Below are positions 25,623 through 35,139 of a DNA stretch of 64,000 nucleotides, in pieces; the stretch's first letter is position 1, and each line of letters begins with the position of its first letter. A program made the position numbers and the translations under genes. The stretch comes from Nitrospirota bacterium (lineage in GTDB: Bacteria; Nitrospirota; Thermodesulfovibrionia; Thermodesulfovibrionales; UBA6898): the NCBI GenBank assembly GCA_021811105.1, contig JAJZPM010000001.1, positions 1 to 64,000 of the forward strand, in the 5' to 3' direction. Below the pieces are notes generated by a model that was given only the letters and a program-made list of their open reading frames with translations, searched no databases and was not told where the DNA came from.

Positions 25623-28206
25623 ACTGCTTTCCAGATTGAAGCCGACAGAGGGCAGGTACCATTCAAGCATCCTTCTGACATATTCGTTTGATGCTGATTT
25701 TTATGGCCAGGTTATTAGGCGGCGGCTCTCTCAAATGGGAGCAAATAACCAGATTGTTCTAATGGATGCTGGGTGTTATGAGCAAACTCTCAGTTGGGAT
25801 TTATCTTCGGCAAAAGATCTCGGACGATTATATAGCGTGTCCCCGATTTTTACCACAGCTGCATTCCATCCTAAAATACTGTTCCTGCTGGGCAAAGAAG
25901 GTGGGAGGCTCATTGTAGGAAGTGGCAATGCAACGACGGGGGGTTTTCTAAAGAACTGGGAGATATTCGGTGAGTTTGAGGCTTTGGCCGATGAACCGAT
26001 ACATCCTGCATTCCGTGAAGCATGGCGGCTTGTTGAATCTTTGAAGAACGTATTGCCTGAAACAGTTCAATATCAGTTATCAAAGTCCAGAGACATGTCG
26101 GCGTGGCTGGATAATTCTCTTATGGTGGGAGACAACCGAGAACTACTCATCAATACGAAAGATGCGTTATATAACCAGATTATCAAACGAATAAATGAGA
26201 AGTCTCCTAAGAACATCGTCTTAATATCACCTTATTGGGATGAAAGGCTCGAAGTCTTGAATCAACTAAAAACGGCATTCCCTAAAAGCAAGTTTTCAAT
26301 CATTGTTCAATCTGATATTGTCAATCTCAGCGGTGCCGCCGTCAGTAACCTGGGGAAACAGTTTCAGTGGTACAACTTCAACGCTCCCTACGGTGATGAA
26401 GAATGGTCGCTGAGCAAAAGGACCTTTCTTCATGCAAAATTGCTCTTGTTTGAACTTCCCGACGAAGATTTGGCATTTTATGGATCTGCAAATATCAGTA
26501 GAGCGGCGCTACTTAAGAAACCGCTATCGGGGAACTATGAAATTCTAATCGGAATACGTTTCCCGAAGGGTGAAGTAAGGAAAAGGCTTGCTCTGCAGCA
26601 GACTGTTGACAGCGCCCCCATTACTGCAGACTTAATCTCAAAGAAATGGCTATCGGATGATAGATTAGCTTCCAATAATAGTCACATCGCGCTTATTGCA
26701 GTTGAGATTGAAGAAAGCTTGTTAACAGTAAAAGTTGATGCAACGTTATCAAGCGAAGCGAGATTGCAGCTATTCTCGATTAATCAGGAAAAGCTGATGG
26801 AATTGTCGCTGAGATTCGATAACCAGAGTAATCTCTATATTGCATCTTTCCGCTCATCTACAAGGGACTGCCACTTTGCCAAGGTCATATCAAAAGGTCA
26901 GGAGTCTAACTTTGTTGCGATAACAGATCGAGCATCTATAATTTCAGCATGCATGCCGCCTCTTCAGGCCAAGTATGAGAAAGCTCTAAATGACATAAGC
27001 GGAGGCAGAATATCTATCGATATAGTTGATATAGTGGAACTTCTGGCAGACCATCTCTATAGCCAGTCTGTCTCGAAAGATCACGTTGTCCACAGAGGCC
27101 GAAAGGAAGATCCCAGTCAGGAACAAAGAAAACCTATTGAAGTGGACGCGGGCCAGGCTCGCCGCGAATCAAGCAAAAGTGGCGGCTATTCCAGCGATAT
27201 AGATTTACTGGTATCACTTTTCGGGCCAACTATGCCTAAGAGGAGCCCAGCGAAAGAGGAACCCGATTGGTCAGACGAAGAGGCTTTGCTTGATGAGGAA
27301 GCACGCAAGGAGGAGGTAAACAGGGGCACAGAAGAGGAGCGCCCTGTTGGCGTACCACGAAGGGAGAAAGAAACAGAAATCCCATCCACGATAGTAGTTG
27401 AAAAGGCTAAAAGAAAGTTAAAGCGGCGTCTCGAAGGTGCTCTTGAAAGGGTGGCAGAATGTCTTGATGCAGAGGCTCCATTTGACCGGCATCAGCTGCT
27501 TAGATGCTGTGCAATGGCAAGGATTGGAGCTGCCATATTGAATCGAGAGATTGAGACATCAGAGGGCTCTAAAATTATCCTATTAGATGACCGCGGATAT
27601 TCTGAATTCGTCCTGGAGATGGTGAGAATGCTATTTGGAGGAAAGAAAGGAGGCTTGATCGCGAGGTGCCCATCTGAAACATGGAAAAGTATAGGCCGAT
27701 CGGAGACTATTAAGGCGCTTCAGTTTTTACGAACGGCAATGACATATGCAGCATTGACGTTTCCTAAATATCTTCATGAAGCATCAAAGAACATGGAAGA
27801 AGAGACCGACGGAATTTACTATGGGGCATTATATTCTGATCTTGTCGGTGCCAGATTAGCTGCCTTTCTTGATAGTCGGAAAATAGGTATTGATACAAGT
27901 TGCATTTCTGGCATTTGTATGAACGAAAGCCTTCACGATAAAGACTTACGACAGATCGACGAGAGATTCAGCGTGCTTGCAAAAAAAATAAGGCGAATTG
28001 AGACATCACCTAAATATCCAGATCGAATATCTCAGCCAGAACAGGGAGATTATGTTTTCTCTGCAGTTCTTGGCGTTACCGTTGTAGATGAAATTGAGGG
28101 AGATAAGATGATTCTCCTGGATTTTGATTCCGAAAAGGACTTGACTCGAAAATATCAGATGAAAACCGCAAAATATTATAAACTTTCTTTGCATGAGGCA
28201 AGTTGA
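25612..28206 (+). CDS. Phospholipase D-like protein, probable defence nuclease
   Basis: The 864-residue protein has two phospholipase D-type half-sites in its N-terminal part: H-P-K followed by GSGNATTGG (about residues 82-110) and H-A-K followed by YGSANISRAAL (about residues 275-300). Such paired HxK...GS(G/A)N motifs form one nuclease or phosphodiesterase active site. The middle and C-terminal parts (from about 500) have a charged linker and then a helical domain that I cannot name. In defence islands such proteins often act on foreign DNA. It overlaps the previous gene and is followed after 29 bases by the DUF6884-like gene. Confidence 0.68.
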   Translation: MPYKLLSRLKPTEGRYHSSILLTYSFDADFYGQVIRRRLSQMGANNQIVLMDAGCYEQTLSWDLSSAKDLGRLYSVSPIFTTAAFHPKILFLLGKEGGRLIVGSGNATTGGFLKNWEIFGEFEALADEPIHPAFREAWRLVESLKNVLPETVQYQLSKSRDMSAWLDNSLMVGDNRELLINTKDALYNQIIKRINEKSPKNIVLISPYWDERLEVLNQLKTAFPKSKFSIIVQSDIVNLSGAAVSNLGKQFQWYNFNAPYGDEEWSLSKRTFLHAKLLLFELPDEDLAFYGSANISRAALLKKPLSGNYEILIGIRFPKGEVRKRLALQQTVDSAPITADLISKKWLSDDRLASNNSHIALIAVEIEESLLTVKVDATLSSEARLQLFSINQEKLMELSLRFDNQSNLYIASFRSSTRDCHFAKVISKGQESNFVAITDRASIISACMPPLQAKYEKALNDISGGRISIDIVDIVELLADHLYSQSVSKDHVVHRGRKEDPSQEQRKPIEVDAGQARRESSKSGGYSSDIDLLVSLFGPTMPKRSPAKEEPDWSDEEALLDEEARKEEVNRGTEEERPVGVPRREKETEIPSTIVVEKAKRKLKRRLEGALERVAECLDAEAPFDRHQLLRCCAMARIGAAILNREIETSEGSKIILLDDRGYSEFVLEMVRMLFGGKKGGLIARCPSETWKSIGRSETIKALQFLRTAMTYAALTFPKYLHEASKNMEEETDGIYYGALYSDLVGARLAAFLDSRKIGIDTSCISGICMNESLHDKDLRQIDERFSVLAKKIRRIETSPKYPDRISQPEQGDYVFSAVLGVTVVDEIEGDKMILLDFDSEKDLTRKYQMKTAKYYKLSLHEAS

Positions 28207-28235
28207 ATACAAAAGTGCTTTTAGGAAACTGAGGG

Positions 28236-28649
28236 ATGAAGAGGATCGTGTTAATATCATGTGTAAGCATGAAGCTAAAGCGGTCGGCTAAGGCACGAGA
28301 TCTTTATATTAGTCCACTGTTTAAGAAAGCGTTAGCCTATGCCTATACATTTAGCCCTCACAATATCTTCATTCTGTCAGCAAAGTATCACCTGGTCTCT
28401 CTTGATCAAATTATTAGCCCCTATGACCTGACTCTTAACGATATGAGTACAAGGGAGATCAAGGCCTGGGCAGACAAGGTGACCGATCAACTGGAAGATA
28501 AAGCAGATTTAGATAGAGACGAGTTTGTCTTTCTTGCCGGTACGAATTACCGCAGGTTTCTTACACCAAGGGTGAAGAGATATAAAATCCCGATGGAAGG
28601 ACTTGGAATAGGAAAGCAGTTAAGGTTTTTGACTCAGAAGCTAAAATGA
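28236..28649 (+). CDS. DUF6884-like protein
   Basis: The 137-residue protein fits a family of small proteins found in defence islands: VLISCVSMKLKRSAKARDLY, then SPLFKKALAYA, then ILSAKYHLV and ISPYDLTLNDM. The conserved Cys near the N-terminus (residue 9) and the AKARDLY string suggest a nucleotide- or base-binding pocket, but the activity is unknown. Start is ATG 28236 after GAGGG. It is joined to the next gene by a 4-base ATGA overlap. Confidence 0.65.
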   Translation: MKRIVLISCVSMKLKRSAKARDLYISPLFKKALAYAYTFSPHNIFILSAKYHLVSLDQIISPYDLTLNDMSTREIKAWADKVTDQLEDKADLDRDEFVFLAGTNYRRFLTPRVKRYKIPMEGLGIGKQLRFLTQKLK

Positions 28650-29293
28650 CCGACAACTGTCATACACTACATGCGTGGATCAATTCGTTAAGGAGATTCC
28701 GATTTCCTTTTGACAAAGATCTTCCGCTAATTCCGCAAAATGGTATCTATATTCTGTTCGAACAAGGTGAAGCCTTCGATCAAATGGATAGAATTGTTAG
28801 AGTTGGTACTCATACAGGCAATGATCAATTACAGTCTCGGTTGTATCAGCATTTTGTCGATGAAAATAAGGACCGGAGCATATTCAGGAAAAACATTGGT
28901 CGTTGTTTTCTTAATAAGGAATCTAATCCTTACCTGAAGGTCTGGGAACTCGACTTTACAACGAGAGATCAGAGAAAGAAGAATGCACACCTTGTGGATC
29001 GGATTCTCCAGCAACAACTTGAAAAAAGAATCTCTCGTTACATTCGACATAAAATGACCTTCTCAGTTATTGAAGTGAAAAATAGGACAGAACGATTGCG
29101 ATTGGAATCAAGACTTGTTTCTACCATTTCACTCTGCAAAAACTGCAAGTCCTCTGCCAACTGGTTGGGCCAGCATTCTCCAAAAGAGAGAATAAAAGAG
29201 AGTGGCTTGTGGCAAGTCAATGAGCTTTACAAAACGCCTCTAAATGCTGAGGACATGAAACAACTAAAAGCATTGATAGGGAGTAAATTATAG
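28646..29293 (+). CDS. GIY-YIG-like nuclease
   Basis: The 215-residue protein has the GIY-YIG pattern: NGIYILFEQ followed at about 16 residues by RIVRVGTH, then RLYQHF and a later conserved R-L-E-S-R-L string that could supply the catalytic Glu. The second Y-x-G part is changed to VRVGT, as in some diverged members. It is probably a DNA nuclease and ends the defence cassette. Its exact substrate cannot be told from sequence. Confidence 0.65.
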   Translation: MTDNCHTLHAWINSLRRFRFPFDKDLPLIPQNGIYILFEQGEAFDQMDRIVRVGTHTGNDQLQSRLYQHFVDENKDRSIFRKNIGRCFLNKESNPYLKVWELDFTTRDQRKKNAHLVDRILQQQLEKRISRYIRHKMTFSVIEVKNRTERLRLESRLVSTISLCKNCKSSANWLGQHSPKERIKESGLWQVNELYKTPLNAEDMKQLKALIGSKL

Positions 29294-29437
29294 ATAACCC
29301 CGCTGCTCGTCTCGTCTGCTCCTTGTAGCGTAAGCGGCTTCTTTGGATTCTCTTCTCCATTTCACATCGAATCAAAAAGTAATATGTAAACAGACGACAG
29401 CGCACCGGCCGTCAAAAACAATAGGGAGGTAAACAAA

Positions 29438-30184
29438 GTGAAAGCAGTCAGAATTTTCAGTCTTATGATGGCAGTCATGGGGATCATGTGGTTTATGAGT
29501 CCCTCGATTTCAGGAGCCGCCGGCGTCTGTGACGGCATAGACAAGGATCTCCTCGTCAAGCACATCCCTTTTCCCTTCGAAAAGGTGATCGAGATGAAGC
29601 CCCTCAAAGACCTCGATATGTGCCAGGTGATAATCCTGATAAACGGCAACGACGCACCGCTTTACGTGCCCGGTACGAAAGACGCGGTCATCGCCGGAGA
29701 CATCTTCAGAAACAGGACTCCCCTCTCGAGAAATGCCATCGACCACATAGAGGCGCAGGGTTTCGAGAAATACGAGAAAGAAATAAGGGAGACGGTCGCT
29801 TTTGCCTATAAGCCGTCAACCAGAATCAAGGGACTTATCTACATGATAACCGATCCGGATTGCCCCTATTGTGAAAAAGCCAAGGAACCTGTCAAGAGGT
29901 TTGCCGACGAGAACGGGCTTGAAATCCGGGTGGTCTTCTACCCCCTGCCGTTTCACCCCGGCGCAAAGGACAAAGCCGTCAAGGGGATCTGCGGCAAGAT
30001 GGATTACAATGATTACCTCGCTTCCCGCTATAGCGGCGATCTCTGCGGGGAGGGTGAGGAGAAGATCGGCAGATCCATAGAGATGGTGAGGAAGCTGGGT
30101 GTCAACGGGACCCCCACCTTTATAAACGGCAACGGAAGAAGGGTGTCGGGCTTCATACCCGAGCAGCTAAAGAGCCTGCTGTAA
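29438..30184 (+). CDS. DsbC-like thioredoxin-fold protein, CPYC
   Basis: GTG at 29438 follows AGGGAGG. The 248-residue product has a signal peptide ending near ISGAAG, an N-terminal dimerisation-like region, and a DsbC-type thioredoxin fold with the active site DPDCPYCEKAK and the cis-Pro string NGTPTF. It likely isomerises or forms disulfides in the periplasm, serving the Cys-rich TraN, TraU and related proteins. It stands directly before a paralogue and trbC. Confidence 0.85.
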   Translation: MKAVRIFSLMMAVMGIMWFMSPSISGAAGVCDGIDKDLLVKHIPFPFEKVIEMKPLKDLDMCQVIILINGNDAPLYVPGTKDAVIAGDIFRNRTPLSRNAIDHIEAQGFEKYEKEIRETVAFAYKPSTRIKGLIYMITDPDCPYCEKAKEPVKRFADENGLEIRVVFYPLPFHPGAKDKAVKGICGKMDYNDYLASRYSGDLCGEGEEKIGRSIEMVRKLGVNGTPTFINGNGRRVSGFIPEQLKSLL

Positions 30185-30188
30185 AAGG

Positions 30189-30914
30189 ATGGTTATGAAG
30201 ACGACAGCCGCAATTGTAGCACTGTTCATTATTCTTATCCCGCTTTCAGGTTATGGAGGGGCAGCTCCCTGTGACGGAGTCGACGAGAATACGATTACGC
30301 GACATATCCCTTTACCCAAGGTGTCGATCGTCACGAAGAGAGTCATCTCCGATACCTGTGAGGTCATCGCCAAGGTAATGAATGAACATGTGCCCCTTTA
30401 CGTATTCGGTGACTATGTCATCGCCGGCGACCTTTTCAAAGACAAGATGCATATAACGCAGCAGTCCATCGGCGAAACACAGGCAAAGGGTTTCTCGGAT
30501 ATCAAGCAGGAGGTCGATCAGGTCATTGCCTTCAGCTATAAGCCGGCCTCAGGAGCCGAAAGATACGTTTACATGTTCACCGACCCCGAATGCCAGTTCT
30601 GCGAACTCGCAAAGTACCAGATACGGGACTTTGCCGAGAAAAGGAAGGTCGAGATAAAAGTCGTCTTTTTCCCTCTTGCAATGCATGACGGCGCAAGGGG
30701 AAAGGCGATAAAGGCCATCTGTTCGAAGATGGATTACATAAGGTACATAGACGGCGACTATTCCGGGACTTTCTGCAGGGAAGGGGAGGATAAGGTAAGC
30801 AAATCCCTTTCCCTTGGAGAGTCCCTTGAAATCAATGGAACGCCCACTTTCATCGGCCCGGACGGGAGACGAACCGTCGGGTTCGACACAAAACAGATCG
30901 AGGCGATCTTTTGA
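30189..30914 (+). CDS. DsbC-like thioredoxin-fold protein, CQFC
   Basis: This is a paralogue of the preceding gene: similar N-terminal CDGVDENTITRHIP string, active site DPECQFCELAK and cis-Pro NGTPTF. The central dipeptide QF in the active site differs from PY in its partner, so redox potential may differ and the two could act in different steps. The signal peptide ends near GYGGA. ATG 30189 or 30195 may be the start. The stop overlaps the trbC start region. Confidence 0.83.
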   Translation: MVMKTTAAIVALFIILIPLSGYGGAAPCDGVDENTITRHIPLPKVSIVTKRVISDTCEVIAKVMNEHVPLYVFGDYVIAGDLFKDKMHITQQSIGETQAKGFSDIKQEVDQVIAFSYKPASGAERYVYMFTDPECQFCELAKYQIRDFAEKRKVEIKVVFFPLAMHDGARGKAIKAICSKMDYIRYIDGDYSGTFCREGEDKVSKSLSLGESLEINGTPTFIGPDGRRTVGFDTKQIEAIF

Positions 30915-31723
30915 AAAAGAAGTTCCTTCACTTTCCCTCCCCCGGTCTTGCCGTGGCTGTTGTTCTCGCGGCAGCAGTCACGGCAAGCCCCTCTTTTTCA
31001 GGTGTGGGTGACGATGTTGACCGGGCGTTCCAAAGGTCAGAGCAATACGGGGACATCGACATCACTAACAAGAACGGCGCGGAGATGCGGAAAGAGGCCG
31101 AGAAAGGCTTCGGAAACTCACGGAAACGGGGTAAAGAAGTCGAGGGGTGGAAAAGCCGAATCAGGTCGGATGGCAACGGCAATTTTTACGTGGACAAGGG
31201 CCCGTCACCCAGGAAGGAGAAGAGGGAGAATTTCTCGACAAAAAAATACCTTGCGGATGACGAAAGGATCTATATCTTCATATCATCGAGCCTACCAATG
31301 AAAACGCTCACAAATTATGCAGACGGTCTGGATAGGCTGCGCGACCCCCATATCGCGCTGATACTTAGAGGGTGCGTCGAGTCCTGTTCCAAAATAAAGC
31401 CCACGGTCCAGTTCATGAAAAGCATCATAAACCCTACGGAAGATGTAAAGAGGACGGCGGAATTCCAGATAGATCCCTTCCTGTTCAGACGCCACCAGAT
31501 CGGCCAGGTGCCGGCCATCGTCTTTGCGAGAGGGGTCTCCGCTGTGAACCCGGAGCTGTCCGAAGGACTCGACAACAACCTCCAAGAGCCTGTGGAAAGC
31601 TATGTTGTCTATGGGGATGTCTCCCTGGAGTACGCACTGGAGAAGATTAATGGGAAAGCCAACAATCAAAGGCTGAATGCCATTGTCAGGCAGCTCAGGA
31701 GCGGATATTATGGCAAGCAATAA
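30911..31723 (+). CDS. trbC: Type-F pilus assembly protein TrbC
   Basis: TTG at 30911 overlaps the previous stop and gives 270 residues with a signal peptide (HFPSPGLAVAVVLAAAVTA). The TrbC domain is in the C-terminal half: IYIFISSSLPMKTLTNYA, ALILRGCVES, QIDPFLFRRHQIGQVPAIVF and YGDVSLEYAL. TrbC works with TraW in the periplasm in pilus assembly. The charged region of about residues 40-110 is an extension ahead of the domain. It overlaps the next gene by 14 bases. Confidence 0.87.
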   Translation: MKKKFLHFPSPGLAVAVVLAAAVTASPSFSGVGDDVDRAFQRSEQYGDIDITNKNGAEMRKEAEKGFGNSRKRGKEVEGWKSRIRSDGNGNFYVDKGPSPRKEKRENFSTKKYLADDERIYIFISSSLPMKTLTNYADGLDRLRDPHIALILRGCVESCSKIKPTVQFMKSIINPTEDVKRTAEFQIDPFLFRRHQIGQVPAIVFARGVSAVNPELSEGLDNNLQEPVESYVVYGDVSLEYALEKINGKANNQRLNAIVRQLRSGYYGKQ

Positions 31724-32447
31724 TCCGTTGACATCAATTATCATCCCCGTTTTCAACGAATCAAAATATATACTCACGACCCTCAAGAAATGCTGCGATC
31801 TGCCCATACACAAGGAAATCATCGTAGTGGACAACAACTCAACTGACAACAGCCACGAGTTAGTAAGGTCTTATATCGATGGTCCCGGCCGCGGATGCGG
31901 GATCAGGCTGGAGAGGGCCTGGAAGCAGGGCAAGGCAAGCGCGATGAAGGTCGGATTCGCGACAGCGCAGGGGGATTACATCGTGTTCCAGGACGCGGAT
32001 ATGGAATATGACCCAGGGTATATTGTCGATATAATCGAGGCGCTTGAGCATAACGACATAATCCATGGCTGCAGGGTATGCAGGCCTTACGATCTCGGCT
32101 TTTTGCCGTACCTCGCAAACAAACTCGTTCTCCATATGATGACAAAGAGGTACAAGGTCAAGCTATCCGATGTCTTTACGGGCCAGCGCGGTTATAAGAG
32201 GGGTGTAATACACGGGCTGAACATCATTTCCAAAGGTTTCGAGATAGAAACGGAGCTGACCATAAGGGCCGTTCTCAGCGGGCTGCGCATCAAGGAGATC
32301 GACATCCCTTACAAACCGAGGACCAGGCGGGAAGGGAAGAAGATAGGCTTTATGGATTTCCTTGCGATAGCCTATATGTACGAGAAGATATGCCTTCTCG
32401 TATCCCGCGAGAATAAGAGGAAAAGGGTCCTTGCCGGGGCCCACTGA
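31710..32447 (+). CDS. Family 2 glycosyltransferase, DPM1-like
   Basis: ATG at 31710 follows AGGAGCGG. The 245-residue protein has the GT-A fold pattern: SIIIPVFNESKYI, EIIVVDNNSTDNS, and the metal-binding DxD in VFQDADMEYDP. The C-terminal string IPYKPRTRREGKKIGFMD is typical of polyprenyl-phosphate sugar synthases. It probably loads a sugar onto a lipid carrier at the inner membrane. It stands within the transfer operon, overlapping trbC, next to a membrane protein that could use the lipid-linked sugar. Confidence 0.85.
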   Translation: MASNNPLTSIIIPVFNESKYILTTLKKCCDLPIHKEIIVVDNNSTDNSHELVRSYIDGPGRGCGIRLERAWKQGKASAMKVGFATAQGDYIVFQDADMEYDPGYIVDIIEALEHNDIIHGCRVCRPYDLGFLPYLANKLVLHMMTKRYKVKLSDVFTGQRGYKRGVIHGLNIISKGFEIETELTIRAVLSGLRIKEIDIPYKPRTRREGKKIGFMDFLAIAYMYEKICLLVSRENKRKRVLAGAH

Positions 32448-32498
32448 TAACCGGTCGGACAGTCACATTCGCCACAGCTTTATCCTCCCCAAATAGAA

Positions 32499-34166
32499 AT
32501 GGCAGGTAAAAGAGCCTTACGGATTTTCCTTCTCCTCTATGCAAAATTTGTTTCCCGCCAATTTGCGAAGTGTAAGGCGATGCCGATATTGCTTTTCACC
32601 GACATGGAGGAAGGCAGGGGATTGGCATTCAACAACCTCTTTGCCATAAAGCAATCATGGACATTTCTCTCGTCCCTTGATGCGGTCAGGTGTATAGTCG
32701 TCGTAGCCACTGATGCCGGCCTTGCCCGCTTCGCCGCGCTGCAAGACGTCTTCCGCGATAATTTTGTGCTCTTTACGGCGTCATCGTTGCATAGCCCGGC
32801 GACTGCCGGGGTTACGGCAGACCGTATCGGGACATTCCCGTTTGAGACATTCAGCAGGCGCTTCCAATATGAAAACGATATTTTCAGGCCCTATCACCTC
32901 CTCATCTTTCTCGTCGTCACATGGGGCGTAGGGTTCTACGTCGGGTCATTCTTTCCAAAAGACGATCTTCTAAGGCATGCAGTAGCCTACCTCTGGAACT
33001 ATGATTACGGCATTCCCTATCGGTTCACGTCTTTCACTCCCACCTTCGACACTTACATCGGCTTCGACATTATTATGGGATGGTTGCATATGTCCCTGGG
33101 AGATTACGCCCTCGCCGTTCCGCAACTGACCGTTCTCGTCCTGACATTCACTGCCACGAATCGTCTTCTCAAAGGCACGGACAACAACATAAAACTTATC
33201 CTCCTCATGTTCACCATGCAGTACATTGCCGGCAGGATCATGCTGGGGCGGCCTTCGATCGTGTGTTCGTCCATTATGCTTACCCTCTATGCCTATGACG
33301 AGCAGTTAGAGGGAGGCTGCAAGTTTGTGGCCGGCATATTCATGGGGATTCTCTATTATCTGTCCTTCATTTATTTCATTCCACTGCTCATTAAAGACAG
33401 GAAATACCTTGTCCCCCTGGCGGCCGCCATCATCTTCTGGGTTGCCTATTCCCAGGGCGCCTTCCTATCTGAAACGCTCGCAGTGGTGTCGAGCCTCAAA
33501 GATCAAAATCTGCCAGTCTCAGAGAATAAGACGATCATCGGATTTTATTTCAAAATGTTTCTCTTCGCTCTGCCGATGATCTATTTTGGCAGGAGGGACC
33601 TGAAAACGCTTTTCTCTATCTTATTCCTGTCGTTGAGCAATCAGATCAGGTACGTCGAAACCGTCATGTCGCTGATGGTATCCTTTTTCAGGTTTGTGCC
33701 GGCAAGGATAAGGGTCACTCCGGTCATGGTCCTCGGCGCAGTCCTTCTCCTGTTCGTTCAATTCCCCTGGGGGACTCAAGAGGTCTTATCGGAAATCCCA
33801 TCGAGAATGCCCGACAGGAGCGATGTCCTGACCGACGATATGAATGTCATGTATCAACTCATATACAGGAAGCCCTTTCTCCATGTTTCCCCTTGCTACG
33901 CCTATGGTTGGACGGACAAGGAGGTGCAGAAGATGATAAAGAGCATCAACCAGGGCAAGTTGGACTGCAACGAGAGGGTGCTCTATAAATTCCAATACCT
34001 CGTTGAAAGCAAACTGCGGGGACAGCCTCATCACTGCCTGGACCTTGTCGCTGTCGAGCAAGGCAGACGCCTATGGAAGATCAGACCGCCGGAACTCGAA
34101 AGTAATATTCCAGAAACCGGACTGATCGATTATGGAACTTACAAAGGACATAGGCAAGCCCGATGA
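32499..34166 (+). CDS. Polytopic membrane protein, possible lipid-sugar glycosyltransferase
   Basis: The 555-residue protein has a soluble N-terminal part and then about ten hydrophobic segments from about residue 130 to 430, with a soluble C-terminal tail. Just after the first span comes FFPKDDLLRHAVAYLW, an acidic-basic loop that resembles the first loop of GT-C enzymes such as protein O-mannosyltransferases. Together with the preceding DPM1-like gene this points to transfer of a sugar to a periplasmic protein, perhaps pilin or TraN. The family match is by pattern only; the start lacks a strong ribosome site. Confidence 0.6.
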   Translation: MAGKRALRIFLLLYAKFVSRQFAKCKAMPILLFTDMEEGRGLAFNNLFAIKQSWTFLSSLDAVRCIVVVATDAGLARFAALQDVFRDNFVLFTASSLHSPATAGVTADRIGTFPFETFSRRFQYENDIFRPYHLLIFLVVTWGVGFYVGSFFPKDDLLRHAVAYLWNYDYGIPYRFTSFTPTFDTYIGFDIIMGWLHMSLGDYALAVPQLTVLVLTFTATNRLLKGTDNNIKLILLMFTMQYIAGRIMLGRPSIVCSSIMLTLYAYDEQLEGGCKFVAGIFMGILYYLSFIYFIPLLIKDRKYLVPLAAAIIFWVAYSQGAFLSETLAVVSSLKDQNLPVSENKTIIGFYFKMFLFALPMIYFGRRDLKTLFSILFLSLSNQIRYVETVMSLMVSFFRFVPARIRVTPVMVLGAVLLLFVQFPWGTQEVLSEIPSRMPDRSDVLTDDMNVMYQLIYRKPFLHVSPCYAYGWTDKEVQKMIKSINQGKLDCNERVLYKFQYLVESKLRGQPHHCLDLVAVEQGRRLWKIRPPELESNIPETGLIDYGTYKGHRQAR

Positions 34167-34809
34167 GAAGAAAACCGCACAGATTCCCGTCGATCTGGAC
34201 GAAATAGTTCCGGAATACCTGAGCAGCAATCCCCTTGCACGAATCTTATTCAACTGCCGTATAAGCGTCGCAACCGGCTACATAAGGAAAATATCCCCAT
34301 CGAGTCTTCTTGACGTCGGGTGCGGTTCAGGAAAGCTGATACGCAGCATCCCGGCGGCAGGCATCGCCATCGATCAAATCGCTGCTATTGACGTGAACCC
34401 GGCGGTCCTTTCTCTAAACCGGACGATCGCGGAGGGCATTTTTTCCGTACAGAGCATCCTCCAGACTGATTTCCTCAGTTACTCCTTTGACGCCATCGCC
34501 TGTCTCGACACGCTCGAACATATCGAGCAGATCCACACAGCGATGGCCGAAATCGACCGGATACTCAAGCCCGGGGGATATCTGATAACCAGCGAGCCCA
34601 CCGAATCTGCCCTCTACAAAACACTCCGGCTTATCCTTAAGGGAACTTACTCCCAGGAAACCGGCCCTTGCGCGGGGAAGCATTACTATAACGCGCGGCA
34701 AATAGACGAGATCATTCAGAAAAGCGGTTTTGTCCTGGAGCAGAGGACCAGCCTGCCCTTTTTCTTCCCGTTTGACCTCTTTCATCTGAACCTCTACAGG
34801 AAGAGATAG
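34132..34809 (+). CDS. Class I SAM-dependent methyltransferase
   Basis: The 225-residue protein has the glycine-rich SAM-binding motif LLDVGCGSGKL (motif I), then AAIDVNPAVL, then FDAIACLDTLEHIEQ and the RILKPGGYLI string. The fold is that of small-molecule or sugar methyltransferases. It overlaps the membrane protein by 35 bases, so the cassette of glycosyltransferase, membrane protein and methyltransferase is translated as a unit. Possible roles include methylation of the sugar or its carrier. Confidence 0.82.
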   Translation: MELTKDIGKPDEKKTAQIPVDLDEIVPEYLSSNPLARILFNCRISVATGYIRKISPSSLLDVGCGSGKLIRSIPAAGIAIDQIAAIDVNPAVLSLNRTIAEGIFSVQSILQTDFLSYSFDAIACLDTLEHIEQIHTAMAEIDRILKPGGYLITSEPTESALYKTLRLILKGTYSQETGPCAGKHYYNARQIDEIIQKSGFVLEQRTSLPFFFPFDLFHLNLYRKR

Positions 34810-34896
34810 CGTGTCCCATAGGCTCGAAAATGGAAACGTAATATTTCATCAGGCGGCAATGCAATACAGTGCAATCTCGCGCAAAGGTGAAGGAGA

Positions 34897-35139
34897 TTGA
34901 GGGCGGATGAAAACTATTTGAGGCCGGCCGAGGCTGCAAGGCTTCTGCAGGTCTCATTGAGGACCTTCTGGTACTGGGTGGCAAAGGGAGAGATCCCGCC
35001 CGACTGTTTGATGAGGTTTGGGACGACGTTGAGGGTGAATAGGCAAAAGGTTCTCGAAGCCGGCATACGCAATGCCGAGGAATATTTGAAGAAAATGCGC
35101 AGAGAGCTGTCAGGCGCCGGAGGAGGAGACCAGGCATGA
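34897..35139 (+). CDS. Small helix-turn-helix (excisionase-like) protein
   Basis: The product of about 80 residues has LRPAEAARLLQVSLRTFWYWVAKGEIP, split here by the reader only in description: a MerR/excisionase-type winged helix-turn-helix that usually binds DNA. Start is uncertain: TTG 34897 is very close to AAGGAG, and TTG 34918 is also in frame. The stop overlaps the traE start. It could regulate the downstream tra genes or act in element excision. An ATG at 34907 is in another frame. Confidence 0.6.
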   Translation: MRADENYLRPAEAARLLQVSLRTFWYWVAKGEIPPDCLMRFGTTLRVNRQKVLEAGIRNAEEYLKKMRRELSGAGGGDQA

